Counted from the first letter of the stretch, positions 54,452-63,164 are shown. The stretch is DNA of 64,000 nt from an uncultured Schaedlerella sp. (GCA_934435195.1 CAKSAJ010000002.1:164231-228230), one strand, 5' to 3'. Notes: generated from the letters alone by a model not told the origin. Made by a program: numbers and translations.

Positions 54452-54967
54452 TTAAATAATTTCCAATGATTTTGCTGCCTCTCTTTTCACAATCGGAAGC
54501 AGTTTTTTACTTAATATTCCAATCAAGAATCCGGTTATCGTTCCTGCTATCAGAAGTACCGGAAGATAATATACTAATTTCATGTTCTCTACTACAATAG
54601 AAGCAACTATTAATTGCCCGATATTGTGTGAGATTCCTCCTGCAATGCTGACTCCCACTTCGGAAAATCCTTTTGCTTTTTTCAAAAGTGTCATAACAAG
54701 AACACTTAATATTCCACCTGCAAGACTGTATATGATTGACATTCCATTTCCAAACATGAAACCAATCAAAAGCACTCGCATAACTACTACCAGCAATACT
54801 TCTGGAAGTGCCAGGAAATAAATGCCGGTCACAGTGACCAGATTGGCAATTCCAAGCTTCATCCCCGGCACTCCAAAGTTGATTGGAATCAGACTTTCCA
54901 CATAGCTAAATATCATTGCAACTGCAACAAGCATTGCCATATTTGCAATCTTCTTATTACGATTCAT
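54452..54967 (-). CDS. Gx transporter family membrane protein
   Basis: A 171-residue membrane protein with about five hydrophobic segments, related to the Gx transporter/heptaprenyl-diphosphate-synthase-component-I family (KIANMAMLVAVAMIFSYVES at the start; FGVPGMKLGIANLVTV; GISHNIGQLIVA). In several Firmicutes electron-transfer loci a member of this family lies with FMN-binding and ApbE genes, possibly serving quinone, prenyl or flavin supply; the actual substrate is not established. It lies 20 bases after the NusG-II gene. Confidence 0.82.
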   Translation of the reverse strand: MNRNKKIANMAMLVAVAMIFSYVESLIPINFGVPGMKLGIANLVTVTGIYFLALPEVLLVVVMRVLLIGFMFGNGMSIIYSLAGGILSVLVMTLLKKAKGFSEVGVSIAGGISHNIGQLIVASIVVENMKLVYYLPVLLIAGTITGFLIGILSKKLLPIVKREAAKSLEII

Positions 54968-54987
54968 TTCTTTCGCTTTCCTTTTGT

Positions 54988-55377
54988 TTATTTCGATATG
55001 GTATCCGGTACATCTTCCGATGTGCTGTCATTTTCCAGGCCATCTGCATCTAATACTTCCACAACCAGTTTGTGTGGAAGGCAGACTATCGTCTGCGTAC
55101 GACCACTGATTTTCCCCTGCTCTTCGCAATATCCATCCGGACAATTTGCCTCTTCCATATACGCCACGCCATCCTGAATCCGAATACGATTATAAAAATC
55201 TTTTTCTTTTACTTCAATCACTTGATTTTTTTCAAGAGAATACGTGCCATATACCTCTCCATCAACTGTTATCTGTATCTGATTCCCCGCTTCATTTCTG
55301 GTCAAATGCATAACCAGAAACAAAACAAGTGCAATGACAAGAATTCCTCCACTAAGTACGACATCATTTTTCTTCAT
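54988..55377 (-). CDS. NusG domain II-containing exported protein
   Basis: A 129-residue protein with one N-terminal membrane anchor (LSGGILVIALVLFLVMHL) and an extracytoplasmic beta-rich NusG-II domain. The features are ITVDGEVYGTYSLEKNQVIEV, RIQDGVAYMEEANCPDGYCEEQGKI and QTIVCLPHKLVVEVL, with Cys residues in the pattern seen in this family (C-x4-C and C-LPHKL). It lies 1 base after the polyferredoxin gene. Small NusG-II proteins recur beside FMN-binding and Gx genes, and their Cys pair suggests redox or metal binding. Confidence 0.85.
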   Translation of the reverse strand: MKKNDVVLSGGILVIALVLFLVMHLTRNEAGNQIQITVDGEVYGTYSLEKNQVIEVKEKDFYNRIRIQDGVAYMEEANCPDGYCEEQGKISGRTQTIVCLPHKLVVEVLDADGLENDSTSEDVPDTISK

Positions 55378-55378
55378 C

Positions 55379-56251
55379 TTATACTCCTGCCCAGATTAAG
55401 ATTGCTGCTAACAAGATTGCTCTAAAAAGTGTAAACCAGACTTCATTTCCTTTCAGGCTTCGAATTCCGGTATGGATGTTTCCTTTCGGACAAGTATCGA
55501 TGCATTTCTGACACTGGAAACAATCCCCTTCCACTCTCGGTGAACCATCTTCCGGAAGTCCGATTCCAGATGGGCATTTCTTCGTACAGGCACTGCATCC
55601 TTTGATACAGTTCTCACGATCACGATGTAATGCGAAGAACGGAAGTACCGGAAGCAATGAGAACACCGCCCCCATCGGGCATAAATTTCTACAGAAAAAT
55701 CTCTCTTCCAGACACATACCTACAAGTATCAGAATTAAAATAAGTAAGCCAGCAATATAACCACCCAGTTTAAAATTACCTGCTCTTATCATAGAAAATG
55801 CATCCCAGGGACTTGTCCCTTTTGCTTTACCATATACGCCTGCAAAGCACATTAAGACAATCACTGTCAGTACAATATATTTTAATTTATCCAGCCAATT
55901 TGCCCATTCATCTGAAATCAGAAGTGGTTTCTTTTTCATTTTCTTGAAAATGTATCTGTACAAAGCATGTACTGCATCTCCCAATGTCCCGAACGCACAG
56001 GCAAATCCACAGAAAAACCTGCCAAACAGGATTGTGTACACACAAATTAAAATAAGTACTGTCACAAAAGAGGTGAACTCGATTCGTTCTCCTGCTCCAA
56101 TTTGTGTAAAGATATATTTCACTCCTGCAAATGCTGCTGTATACACAGAAGGAATGAAAATAAAATACAAAAGTTGAATTGCAGCCCGTAACCATATATG
56201 TATCTGTTTTAATTGTTTTTTTGACACAGAATGTAGTTCTATTTTTTTCAT
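55379..56251 (-). CDS. Membrane polyferredoxin (4Fe-4S, NapH-like)
   Basis: A 290-residue membrane protein with about five segments. Membrane cysteine motifs are CGFACAFGTLGDAVHALYRY and CRNLCPMGAVFSLLP. A C-terminal double cluster domain has CIKGCSACTKKCPSGIGLP and CFQCQKCIDTCPKGNI. It probably moves electrons from a cytoplasmic or membrane donor to the FMN-binding proteins, whose genes precede it by 1 base (56253). It resembles the polyferredoxin of the redox module at 19946-20839 but differs in Cys spacing and clearly belongs to the flavin operon. Confidence 0.9.
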   Translation of the reverse strand: MKKIELHSVSKKQLKQIHIWLRAAIQLLYFIFIPSVYTAAFAGVKYIFTQIGAGERIEFTSFVTVLILICVYTILFGRFFCGFACAFGTLGDAVHALYRYIFKKMKKKPLLISDEWANWLDKLKYIVLTVIVLMCFAGVYGKAKGTSPWDAFSMIRAGNFKLGGYIAGLLILILILVGMCLEERFFCRNLCPMGAVFSLLPVLPFFALHRDRENCIKGCSACTKKCPSGIGLPEDGSPRVEGDCFQCQKCIDTCPKGNIHTGIRSLKGNEVWFTLFRAILLAAILIWAGV

Positions 56252-56252
56252 C

Positions 56253-56678
56253 TTACTTCACCGCCTTTTCTAAAGCTTCCTGTGAAGCATTTTTAATTCC
56301 TGTCGAGCTAAATGTTGCTCCGCTGATAGTATCTACATCTGCACTCTGTGCCTCGATGATTTTCGGAATGATATCTTTTGCCATAGACAAGTAAGCACCA
56401 TCCTCTTTTTGAGCACTTACAATCTCAACTGCTGTTATTTTTCCTTTTTCTACCGTCACCTCAACAGCAACCGTTCCACCAAAGCCTTCTGCCTCTCCCT
56501 GATAAGTACCGTCTTTGTAGTTACTATCATCACTTTCTGCTGACTGTGTCTCCGTTACCTGTGCCTTCAATTTTGCAATCTCTTCATTTTTCTCTCTTGC
56601 ATCCAAAACCGAATTATATCCGACCAGAATGCCTACAACCGCAATCAGACTCACGACTCTGATCCAAAACTCTCTCAT
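56253..56678 (-). CDS. Single-domain FMN-binding protein
   Basis: A 141-residue exported protein with one N-terminal membrane segment (VVSLIAVVGILVGYNSVL) and one FMN-binding domain (about 53-141): YKDGTYQGEAEGFGG, ITAVEIVSAQKED and the flavinylation motif DTISGATFSS at 116-125. The motif Thr is the expected site of covalent FMN attachment by ApbE. It probably links the polyferredoxin to the multi-FMN protein encoded directly upstream (2-base gap). Confidence 0.92.
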   Translation of the reverse strand: MREFWIRVVSLIAVVGILVGYNSVLDAREKNEEIAKLKAQVTETQSAESDDSNYKDGTYQGEAEGFGGTVAVEVTVEKGKITAVEIVSAQKEDGAYLSMAKDIIPKIIEAQSADVDTISGATFSSTGIKNASQEALEKAVK

Positions 56679-56680
56679 CG

Positions 56681-58453
56681 TTATTCAGCCTCCGTCTTTT
56701 CCGGCCGTTTCGCCTCTTCCAGTGCTTTCTCACAGCCTGCTACGATTGCATTTGAAGAACAAGTTGCTCGCGATACCGCATCAATTTCTTCCGGCAAGCC
56801 CTTTTTCACAATCTGAGAAATGACCCCTTCTTTTGACGATGTACCATTGGTTGCTTTCTTGATGTAACTATCATTTGTAGATGAGCCATCACCATAAATA
56901 TCCGTGATCGCTACGACTTTATCATTGCGAATCGTCACATTCATTGTTAAGTTATATGTCTCAAAATCCTCATCTTCATCCGGTTCACAAGGAACTGTCA
57001 CTGTATAAGTTCCGTCAATGTAGATGCTGTCCTTTTTATCTTCATTATCTCCGGAATCTTTTCTCTCCAGCAATGCCACTGCCCTATTCAGATTATCCAG
57101 TGCTTTATTCACTGCTGTCTGCTCTTTCGCCTCCATTGCCTCTTTTGCTTCCTGCAATCTTACCTGAAGAACCGCCCATGTTGCTTCTGTATATTCTGAC
57201 TCTTCCAGTTCATTTACGCTTTCAATTGCTTCTGTAAGTTTTGCTGTATCGACTTTCTCATCCAGTGATTCTCCATTGGTTGCTTTCTCTGCCTGCTTCA
57301 ATGCATTCTTGATTGCGTTTAACAAGCCTTTGGAACTGTAGGTTGCTCCTGAAACTGTGTCCACCTCGGTATTCTGTTTTTTCATAACATTTTTCACAAC
57401 ATCCATTGCACGATTAAAAAATGCCTCATCATCTGAATTATCTGTAACTAAAATTGCCTTTAGTGTATGTTCCTGAATGACAACTGCAACGCTGACATCT
57501 CCGCTGTAGCCCTCTGCTGTTCCATAATAGATTCCCTCTTTGTATGGAATGGTACCGGTAATTATATCTGTTGTGGAATCATTCTTATCCGACTGACTTG
57601 TGTTGCTGCTCTGACTACTGCTGTCTGTACTGTTGACCGCCGCCTGACTGAGTGCATCCCGTACCGCTTGAATGATTCCGACTGAACTGTAGGTTGCTCC
57701 TGATACCGTATCCACATTCGTATTCTGACTGGAAATAATCGCATTGATGATAGAAGACGCTTTGGAAATGTATTCGCTTCCATCGTTGTTTTCCAATATC
57801 TGAATCGCCGCAATCTTACCTCCACTGATATCTACCTGAACCTTCATTGTTCCTCCGAATCCTGTACCGGTTCCGTAATAAGTACCATCTTTATAACTTG
57901 CTGCATCTTCTACCTGAGCCACCGAAGTCGAACTTCCTGCTGCGGCTGTTCCGCCCGATTGTGACTGTCCGGTTTCTCCGCTGTCCTTTTCCCCTGTCAG
58001 CGCATTTTTCACAGCACTGATAATTCCATTTGAACTGTAGGTCGCTCCCGATACCGTATCCACATCCAATGTCTGTCCTTCTATAATTCGGTCAATCACT
58101 GCCTTCGCACGATTAAAAAATGCTGCGTCATCGGATGAACTTAAGATATCAATTGCCACGATCTGCTTGTCCTTAATCTGAACGGACACAGTAATATCTC
58201 CGGCATATCCGGTTCCGGTTCCTTTATAAACACCATCTGCCAGATCAAAAGAACCTTTTGCTGTACTTTTCTTTTCCACCTTTTCCGATGAAGTTGTTTT
58301 TGATACTTTATCTTCCACCCTTTCCGTCTTTTGCGCTGCATAGACCGGTTCCTTATATCCACTTAAAGAGCCAGCTACACAAGCCGTAACCAATGCGACA
58401 GAAAGAACTGGTGCAAAGGATTTTATTTTCTTTCCTTTATCGTTCATATCCAT
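56681..58453 (-). CDS. Four-unit FMN-binding surface protein
   Basis: A 590-residue exported protein. The signal peptide ends near VYAA (40). Three complete FMN-binding units carry DTVSGAT at 132-138, 248-254 and 365-371. A FIVAR-type helical segment (about 401-465) then precedes a fourth unit with a changed motif, DAVSRAT, at 558-564. Each unit begins with a YKDGTYYGTGTGFGG-like segment. It is a likely chain of covalently bound FMNs, a multi-flavin wire outside the membrane. It lies between apbE and the single FMN protein. Confidence 0.9.
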   Translation of the reverse strand: MDMNDKGKKIKSFAPVLSVALVTACVAGSLSGYKEPVYAAQKTERVEDKVSKTTSSEKVEKKSTAKGSFDLADGVYKGTGTGYAGDITVSVQIKDKQIVAIDILSSSDDAAFFNRAKAVIDRIIEGQTLDVDTVSGATYSSNGIISAVKNALTGEKDSGETGQSQSGGTAAAGSSTSVAQVEDAASYKDGTYYGTGTGFGGTMKVQVDISGGKIAAIQILENNDGSEYISKASSIINAIISSQNTNVDTVSGATYSSVGIIQAVRDALSQAAVNSTDSSSQSSNTSQSDKNDSTTDIITGTIPYKEGIYYGTAEGYSGDVSVAVVIQEHTLKAILVTDNSDDEAFFNRAMDVVKNVMKKQNTEVDTVSGATYSSKGLLNAIKNALKQAEKATNGESLDEKVDTAKLTEAIESVNELEESEYTEATWAVLQVRLQEAKEAMEAKEQTAVNKALDNLNRAVALLERKDSGDNEDKKDSIYIDGTYTVTVPCEPDEDEDFETYNLTMNVTIRNDKVVAITDIYGDGSSTNDSYIKKATNGTSSKEGVISQIVKKGLPEEIDAVSRATCSSNAIVAGCEKALEEAKRPEKTEAE

Positions 58454-58507
58454 AATCTGTTTCTCTTTCCTTTCTTTACGCCTTAAATATTCTCGAAATA
58501 TAGATTA

Positions 58508-59581
58508 TTATTTCTCAATGATTTCCATCTCCATTTCTGTCGAAAAATCATCCTGAATTCCTTCCGTCACATAAAGTTTTCCTTCATCTGTCAGCATGAT
58601 TATGTCAAACTCATCACTATGCGCTCTCCAGAATTCGATTGCTTCTTCTTTTCCCATAATAAAAAGAGAAGTAGAAAGGCCATCTGCCAATGTTCCATCT
58701 TCACTTACAACAGTAACGGATGTCAGACCATTTTCTGCAGGATAACCGGTCTTTGGATTAATGATGTGATGATAAGTCTTTCCATCCTGTTCAAAATATC
58801 GTTCATATCCACCAGATGTAATTACAGCTTTATCCTCAACACTTAAAATTCCAAGATAATCCTCTGTATCATCCGGACTTTGTACCGCAACTCTCCACTT
58901 ACTGCCATCTGGCTTCGTTCCAAGTGCCTGCACATTTCCTCCAAGATTGACTAATCCGCTGGAAATATTATTTTCCTTGTAAATGTCCATGATTCTTGAT
59001 GAAGTATACCCTTTTGCAATTCCTCCAAGGTCAATTTTCATTCCTTCCCGGCCAAATGAAATCTTTCTGCTATTCTCGTCGTATATAATCTGTGATGCAT
59101 CGGCAAGTTTTAAAAGAGATTCTAACGTGTCTGCTGTCGGCACCTGATAATTCTGTGTTGGGAATCCCCATGCTTCCATGACCGGATAAATTGCAATGTC
59201 AAATGCTCCGTCTGTCTCCTTGTTTAGTTCTAATGCACGTTCTACCAAATACCCTGCATCTTCAGACAATGTCGCACTTTTATTTTGATTTAATTGTGCA
59301 ATCTCACTCTCTTCATTTCCTGTCGAAAGCAGTTCATCCAATCTCTGAATTTCCGCTTCTGCCTCGTCAACCGCTTCCTGCGCCTTGGCACCATATGCAG
59401 TCACTGTCATATAAGTATCCATTGCAAATATATCTTTTGACGCTTCCTCATTGGATTCTGCTTTTTCTTCCGTCTGTGTGTTTTTTGTCTCTGTTGTCGT
59501 ATCCTGCTTTATGTTATTACAACCTCCTAATAACAGTGATACGCTAAGACAAACGCATGCCATTACCGCTTTTAGTTTCAT
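58508..59581 (-). CDS. apbE: FAD:protein FMN transferase lipoprotein (ApbE)
   Basis: About 357 residues from the ATG at 59581 (GGGAG upstream); the in-frame ATG at 59605 has no ribosome site. A lipoprotein signal ends in LLLGGC. The flavin-transferase motifs are present: IFAMDTYMTVTAYG, KIDLGGIAKGYTSSRIMD, SGLVNLGGNVQALG and HHIINPKTGYPAENGLTSVTVVSEDG (metal and FAD site), followed by ADGLSTSLFIMG. It attaches FMN to Thr in DxxSGAT motifs, as found in the next two genes. First gene of the operon. Confidence 0.94.
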   Translation of the reverse strand: MKLKAVMACVCLSVSLLLGGCNNIKQDTTTETKNTQTEEKAESNEEASKDIFAMDTYMTVTAYGAKAQEAVDEAEAEIQRLDELLSTGNEESEIAQLNQNKSATLSEDAGYLVERALELNKETDGAFDIAIYPVMEAWGFPTQNYQVPTADTLESLLKLADASQIIYDENSRKISFGREGMKIDLGGIAKGYTSSRIMDIYKENNISSGLVNLGGNVQALGTKPDGSKWRVAVQSPDDTEDYLGILSVEDKAVITSGGYERYFEQDGKTYHHIINPKTGYPAENGLTSVTVVSEDGTLADGLSTSLFIMGKEEAIEFWRAHSDEFDIIMLTDEGKLYVTEGIQDDFSTEMEMEIIEK

Positions 59582-59617
59582 ATATCTCCCTTTCGTTACT
59601 TTCATCTAACTTTTTAT

Positions 59618-59647
59618 ACTATATTTTATCCTTTAATAGAATGTCAA
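59618..59647 (-). promoter_or_regulatory. Promoter of the flavin operon
   Basis: On the minus strand a perfect TTGACA (59647-59642) and TATAGT (59623-59618) are separated by 18 bases, ending about 36 bases before the apbE ATG. Confidence 0.7.
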
Positions 59648-59663
59648 TTATAAATGTATTAAT

Positions 59664-59678
59664 TGAGAAACGTTCTCA
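59664..59678. promoter_or_regulatory. Palindromic operator candidate upstream of apbE (Fur/PerR-like)
   Basis: TGAGAA-ACG-TTCTCA is a 6-3-6 inverted repeat 17 bases before the -35 box. Its TGAGAA...TTCTCA halves resemble Fur/PerR-family boxes of Firmicutes, which are usually 7-1-7, so the match is only partial. Confidence 0.45.
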
Positions 59679-59685
59679 TTAACAA

Positions 59686-59757
59686 GACCATTGGGGACGG
59701 GGATTAGTGGCTCTTTTGCTCGCGAAAGAGCCACTAATCCCCGTCCCTATCTGGCAC
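59686..59757. repeat. GGGACGGGG palindrome, copy 7
   Basis: ACCATTGGGGACGGGGATTA and its complement enclose GTGGCTCTTTTGCTCGCGAAAGAGCCAC as the apex. The A in GGGGATTAG is matched by T on the other arm, so the change is compensated. A further partial arm (GCCATCCCCAATTGGCCC) follows at 59768-59785. It lies between divergent apbE and symporter genes. Confidence 0.85.
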
Positions 59758-59878
59758 TCCAAAAAAAGCCATCCCCAATTGGCCCTTTATATGTTATAAT
59801 ACAGAAAGACAAGGGTGTCAGGTTTCGTGGGAGTCTGATACCTATTTTGTTATAATGAGAAAAGAGGAGGGATTGCAT

Positions 59879-61330
59879 ATGCAGTCAAACATTATTGTAA
59901 CCAGTGTTGTTGTTGTATATCTTCTGGTAATGTTATTGATTGGTTATTTATCATCCAAGAAAATTGAATCCAACACAGACTTTGTTGTTGCCGGAAGACG
60001 TTTAGGACCATTTCTTATGGCCGGTACTCTCGCCGCAACAGAAATCGGAGGCGGAAGCTCTCTCGGTGTTGTTCAGCAGGGTATGGAAAGCCATGGCTTG
60101 AGTGCCGCATGGTACATCATCACGATGGGATTTGCCTTTGTTATTTTAACATTCCTGGCACCAAAATTCCGTGCTGCCATGGTTAAAACTGTTCCTGAGT
60201 ATTTCCGTCGCCGTTATGGAAAACCATCTGGAATCATTACTTCATTAATTATGTTTGTACCATTGATCGGACTGACAGCCGGACAGTTTATTGCTTCTTC
60301 TGTTATCTTATCTACAATGCTGAACATGAACTACAAGACAGCTGTTCTGATCGTAGGTATTGTTGTAACAATTTATGCCATCATGGGTGGTCTCTGGAGC
60401 GTAACTCTGACAGACTTCGTTCAGGTATTTCTGATCGTAGTTGGTATGATCATCGCATTGCCATTCGGTATGAATCTTGCCGGCGGCTGGAATAACGTTG
60501 TTGCAAATGTTCCGGCTGAAACATTTGATATCTTTAAAGGATATAATGTAATGGATGTTATCAGCTTAACAATTATGTACGTTGCTACATTTACTGTAGG
60601 ACAGGAAGCGGTATCCAGATACTATGCCGCAAGAGATGGTAAAGCTGCAAAACAGGGTTCTATTCTTGCAGCAATCGTAAACTTTATTTACGCATTTGTT
60701 CCTACTCTTATGGGAATCATCGTTCTTGCTTTGATTAACATGGGTAAATTCAACGCAGCTGATTTCCAGGATATCGGTGCTCGTTACGCACTTCCTGTAT
60801 TAGCTATGGAAGCTATGCCGGCTCTTATCTGTGGTTTATTATTTGCAGGTATCATCTCTGCTACAATGTCAAGTGCTGACTCAGACCTTCTTGGTGCCGG
60901 TGCTATTTTTGCAAATGATATTTACAAAATCGTAATCAAACCAGAAGCTTCCGACAAAGAGGTTATGATCGTTACTCGTATCACAATGGCAGCTGTTGGT
61001 GTTGCTGCTACATTGATTGCACTGTTTAATACATCAAGCATCGTATCTATCTTGATGTTTGCATTTACTCTGCGTGCCGCAGGTGCTTTCTTCCCATATG
61101 TTCTCGGACATTATTGGAAGGGTGCTTCTCCGGCCGGTACAATCGCATCATTAGTTGCAGGTACAATCGTAGTTGTTTACCTTGAGCATATTTCCGGCGG
61201 AAACTTGTTCGGTCTTCACTTCAACCAGCCAATCGTACCTGGCTTAGTTGCTGCATTGATCGCATTTTTAATTTTCTCACTGGTTATGCCACCAAAAGAG
61301 AAAACAACAGAACTTCCAGCAGAAGAATAA
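59879..61330 (+). CDS. Sodium:solute symporter (SSS family)
   Basis: About 483 residues from the ATG at 59879 (GGAGGG 7 bases upstream); an in-frame ATG at 59855 would overlap the TATAAT at 59851. Thirteen or so transmembrane segments. DFVVAGRRLGPFLMAGTLAATEIGGGSSLG matches the SSS N-terminus and sodium-site region, and FAGIISATMSSADSDLLGAGAIFANDIYK the conserved SSS loop. The solute (proline, pantothenate, a sugar or an acid) cannot be told from sequence. A weak 8-bp stem at 59813-59842 lies before it. It ends at a strong terminator. Confidence 0.9.
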   Translation: MQSNIIVTSVVVVYLLVMLLIGYLSSKKIESNTDFVVAGRRLGPFLMAGTLAATEIGGGSSLGVVQQGMESHGLSAAWYIITMGFAFVILTFLAPKFRAAMVKTVPEYFRRRYGKPSGIITSLIMFVPLIGLTAGQFIASSVILSTMLNMNYKTAVLIVGIVVTIYAIMGGLWSVTLTDFVQVFLIVVGMIIALPFGMNLAGGWNNVVANVPAETFDIFKGYNVMDVISLTIMYVATFTVGQEAVSRYYAARDGKAAKQGSILAAIVNFIYAFVPTLMGIIVLALINMGKFNAADFQDIGARYALPVLAMEAMPALICGLLFAGIISATMSSADSDLLGAGAIFANDIYKIVIKPEASDKEVMIVTRITMAAVGVAATLIALFNTSSIVSILMFAFTLRAAGAFFPYVLGHYWKGASPAGTIASLVAGTIVVVYLEHISGGNLFGLHFNQPIVPGLVAALIAFLIFSLVMPPKEKTTELPAEE

Positions 61331-61384
61331 TTATTAAATACACATTGGAGCCCCACGATCCAATAAACGATTTTCTTTAAACGA

Positions 61385-61433
61385 AAAACATGGAGAGTTA
61401 TCCACAACCAGTTGGATTCTCTCCATGTTTTTT
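61385..61433 (+). terminator. Terminator of the SSS symporter gene
   Basis: AAAACATGGAGAG pairs with CTCTCCATGTTTT, followed by TT. It lies about 55 bases past the symporter stop and, being T/A-flanked on both sides, may also end the convergent minus-strand operon. Confidence 0.82.
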
Positions 61434-61475
61434 CACATTTTATTTTGTTATCCACACATATTACTGTGAATATTT

Positions 61476-62135
61476 TTATTCCATCTCACAAAATGTTTCT
61501 TCCAGATTTTTCACTGTATCGACAATATATGTTGCCCCTGCTTCTTCCAATTCTTCTCTTGAACCAAAACCATATAAAACACCCATACTGTCAACACCCA
61601 TCTTCTTTGCACCATTCACATCATACTTACGGTCTCCGACCATGAGCACCTGCGATTTATCTGTAATATTGCATTCTTCAAATGCATGCTCGATTACTGC
61701 AGCCTTGGAACCATTACGTTCATCCATCCCTGCCCCTGCCACATAATCAAAATATTGTGTAAGATGAAAATAGTCCATTATTCTTCTTGCAAATAATTCC
61801 GGTTTTGAAGTTGCAACAAGTACCTTTTTTCCTTTTTTCTTCAATACCTTCAGCACATCTTCAAAGCCTTCATAAACCTTGTTTTCAAAGATTCCTTTAT
61901 CTTTATAATACACTCTGTACTGAGCTACTGCTTTTATTGCTTCATCCTCCGAAAATCCATACATTTCCTGCAGAGGTTCTACCAACGGAGGACCGATAAA
62001 CTGACACAGTTTATCCATATCATTTTCCTCAATTCCATACTGCTTCAACATATATTTTACAGAATTGGTAATCCCCTCTGACGAATCTGTTATCGTTCCA
62101 TCCAGATCAAATAATATTACTTCATATGATTTCAT
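61476..62135 (-). CDS. HAD hydrolase, phosphoglycolate-phosphatase-like
   Basis: A 219-residue HAD phosphatase. VILFDLDGTITDSSEGITNS is motif I, VLVATSKPELFARRIM holds motif II (Thr-Ser) and VLMVGDRKYDVNGAKKMGVDSMGVLYG motif IV. The long cap (about 18-85) and the overall layout fit phosphoglycolate phosphatase/pyrophosphatase-type HADs. Substrate not predictable. Its ATG directly abuts the stop of the thioredoxin-reductase-like gene (62136), so the two are one unit. Confidence 0.85.
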   Translation of the reverse strand: MKSYEVILFDLDGTITDSSEGITNSVKYMLKQYGIEENDMDKLCQFIGPPLVEPLQEMYGFSEDEAIKAVAQYRVYYKDKGIFENKVYEGFEDVLKVLKKKGKKVLVATSKPELFARRIMDYFHLTQYFDYVAGAGMDERNGSKAAVIEHAFEECNITDKSQVLMVGDRKYDVNGAKKMGVDSMGVLYGFGSREELEEAGATYIVDTVKNLEETFCEME

Positions 62136-63008
62136 CTATTCCACCTTTTTCTCTTTATTCTTTGCCAGATATTCAACCGCAGATAATGCTGCCACATTTC
62201 CCTGACCTGCTGCCTTAATATACTGATATGGCATTCCTGTTATATCTCCACACGCATAACATCCTGAAATACTTGTTTCCATTTTCAAATTTACTTTCAC
62301 ATGTACTCCATCCAGTTCTACTCCGCCAAGCAGCTGCTCCGGTGAAATGCTTTCGCGTAAAACAAAAATCCCGTCTACCTTCCATTCTCCTTTATTTGTC
62401 TGCAAGCCCTCTACTAAATCTGTACCAAATATTTTCTTCGGCACTTCCCTGACAATTTCAATATTTTCAGAAAGCTGCGGTTCGTCCTTATATATTGGGA
62501 AATAATACACCTTATCCACAACCTCTGCAAGAAATTCTGCCTCGGCTTCTTCTCTCTTACTATAGCCGATTACTGCAACCTTTTTTCCTTTATACAGCAT
62601 TGCATCACACGTAGCACAATAACTCACGCCACGCCCCAGAAATTCTTTTTCTCCTTCCAACATCTTCCCTGTCACAACACCTGTCGCCAGAATAACTGTA
62701 TCTGCTTCATAGATTTCACCCGATGCCTGGATTCCAAAATAGTCTCCCATGTTATAGATTGCATTTACCCTTGCATCTGTGACGGAAATATTCATTGCTT
62801 CTAAATGCTTTTGATAGGCTTTAACAAGCCCTTCTCCACTTATTTCCGGTAAGCCCAAATAATTCTGTATCAAATGTGCTTTCTGTACTTTTTCGCTCAG
62901 ATTTGCCGGTCCCAACAGCAACACTTTTTTATTACGGACTGTGGCTGTAATTGCAGCAGATAATCCTGCAGGACCGGTTCCGATAATTGCAATATCATAT
63001 CTCTCCAT
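62136..63008 (-). CDS. Thioredoxin-reductase-like FAD/NAD(P) oxidoreductase
   Basis: A 290-residue flavoprotein of the TrxR family. The FAD motif IAIIGTGPAGLSAAI is at the N-terminus, and VILATGVVTGKMLEGE leads to VSYCATCDAMLYKGKKVAVIGYSKREEAEAEF, which holds the redox CxxC (CATC) and the NAD(P) site, though the usual GGGxSA nucleotide motif reads GYSKREE. ISGCYACGDITGMPYQYIKAAGQGNVAALSAV ends it. It may reduce a ferredoxin- or thioredoxin-like partner; the altered NAD(P) motif leaves the electron donor open (some relatives use ferredoxin). Confidence 0.88.
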   Translation of the reverse strand: MERYDIAIIGTGPAGLSAAITATVRNKKVLLLGPANLSEKVQKAHLIQNYLGLPEISGEGLVKAYQKHLEAMNISVTDARVNAIYNMGDYFGIQASGEIYEADTVILATGVVTGKMLEGEKEFLGRGVSYCATCDAMLYKGKKVAVIGYSKREEAEAEFLAEVVDKVYYFPIYKDEPQLSENIEIVREVPKKIFGTDLVEGLQTNKGEWKVDGIFVLRESISPEQLLGGVELDGVHVKVNLKMETSISGCYACGDITGMPYQYIKAAGQGNVAALSAVEYLAKNKEKKVE

Positions 63009-63086
63009 TTGCTTGTCTCCTCTCGTATAATTTTTTAATTTATCGTTTCAATCAAATCATCTTGCAGTATTTTTTCATTATAACGA

Positions 63087-63126
63087 AAATGATGATGCCA
63101 TACAAGGGAGATAGCATCATCATTTT
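63087..63126 (-). terminator. Terminator downstream of the DUF308 gene
   Basis: AAAATGATGATGC pairs with GCATCATCATTTT around a 14-base loop, 38 bases past the stop of the DUF308 gene. It separates that gene from the thioredoxin-reductase-like operon. Confidence 0.78.
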
Positions 63127-63164
63127 TATATCCTCTTTTCAGTTGTTACTATTCTATTATCTTT

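Noticed and set aside
59813..59842. GGTGTCAG...CTGATACC stem before the SSS symporter as a riboswitch
   Set aside because: Only one 8-bp stem with a 13-base loop is visible, without conserved junction sequences; it could be a chance hairpin.
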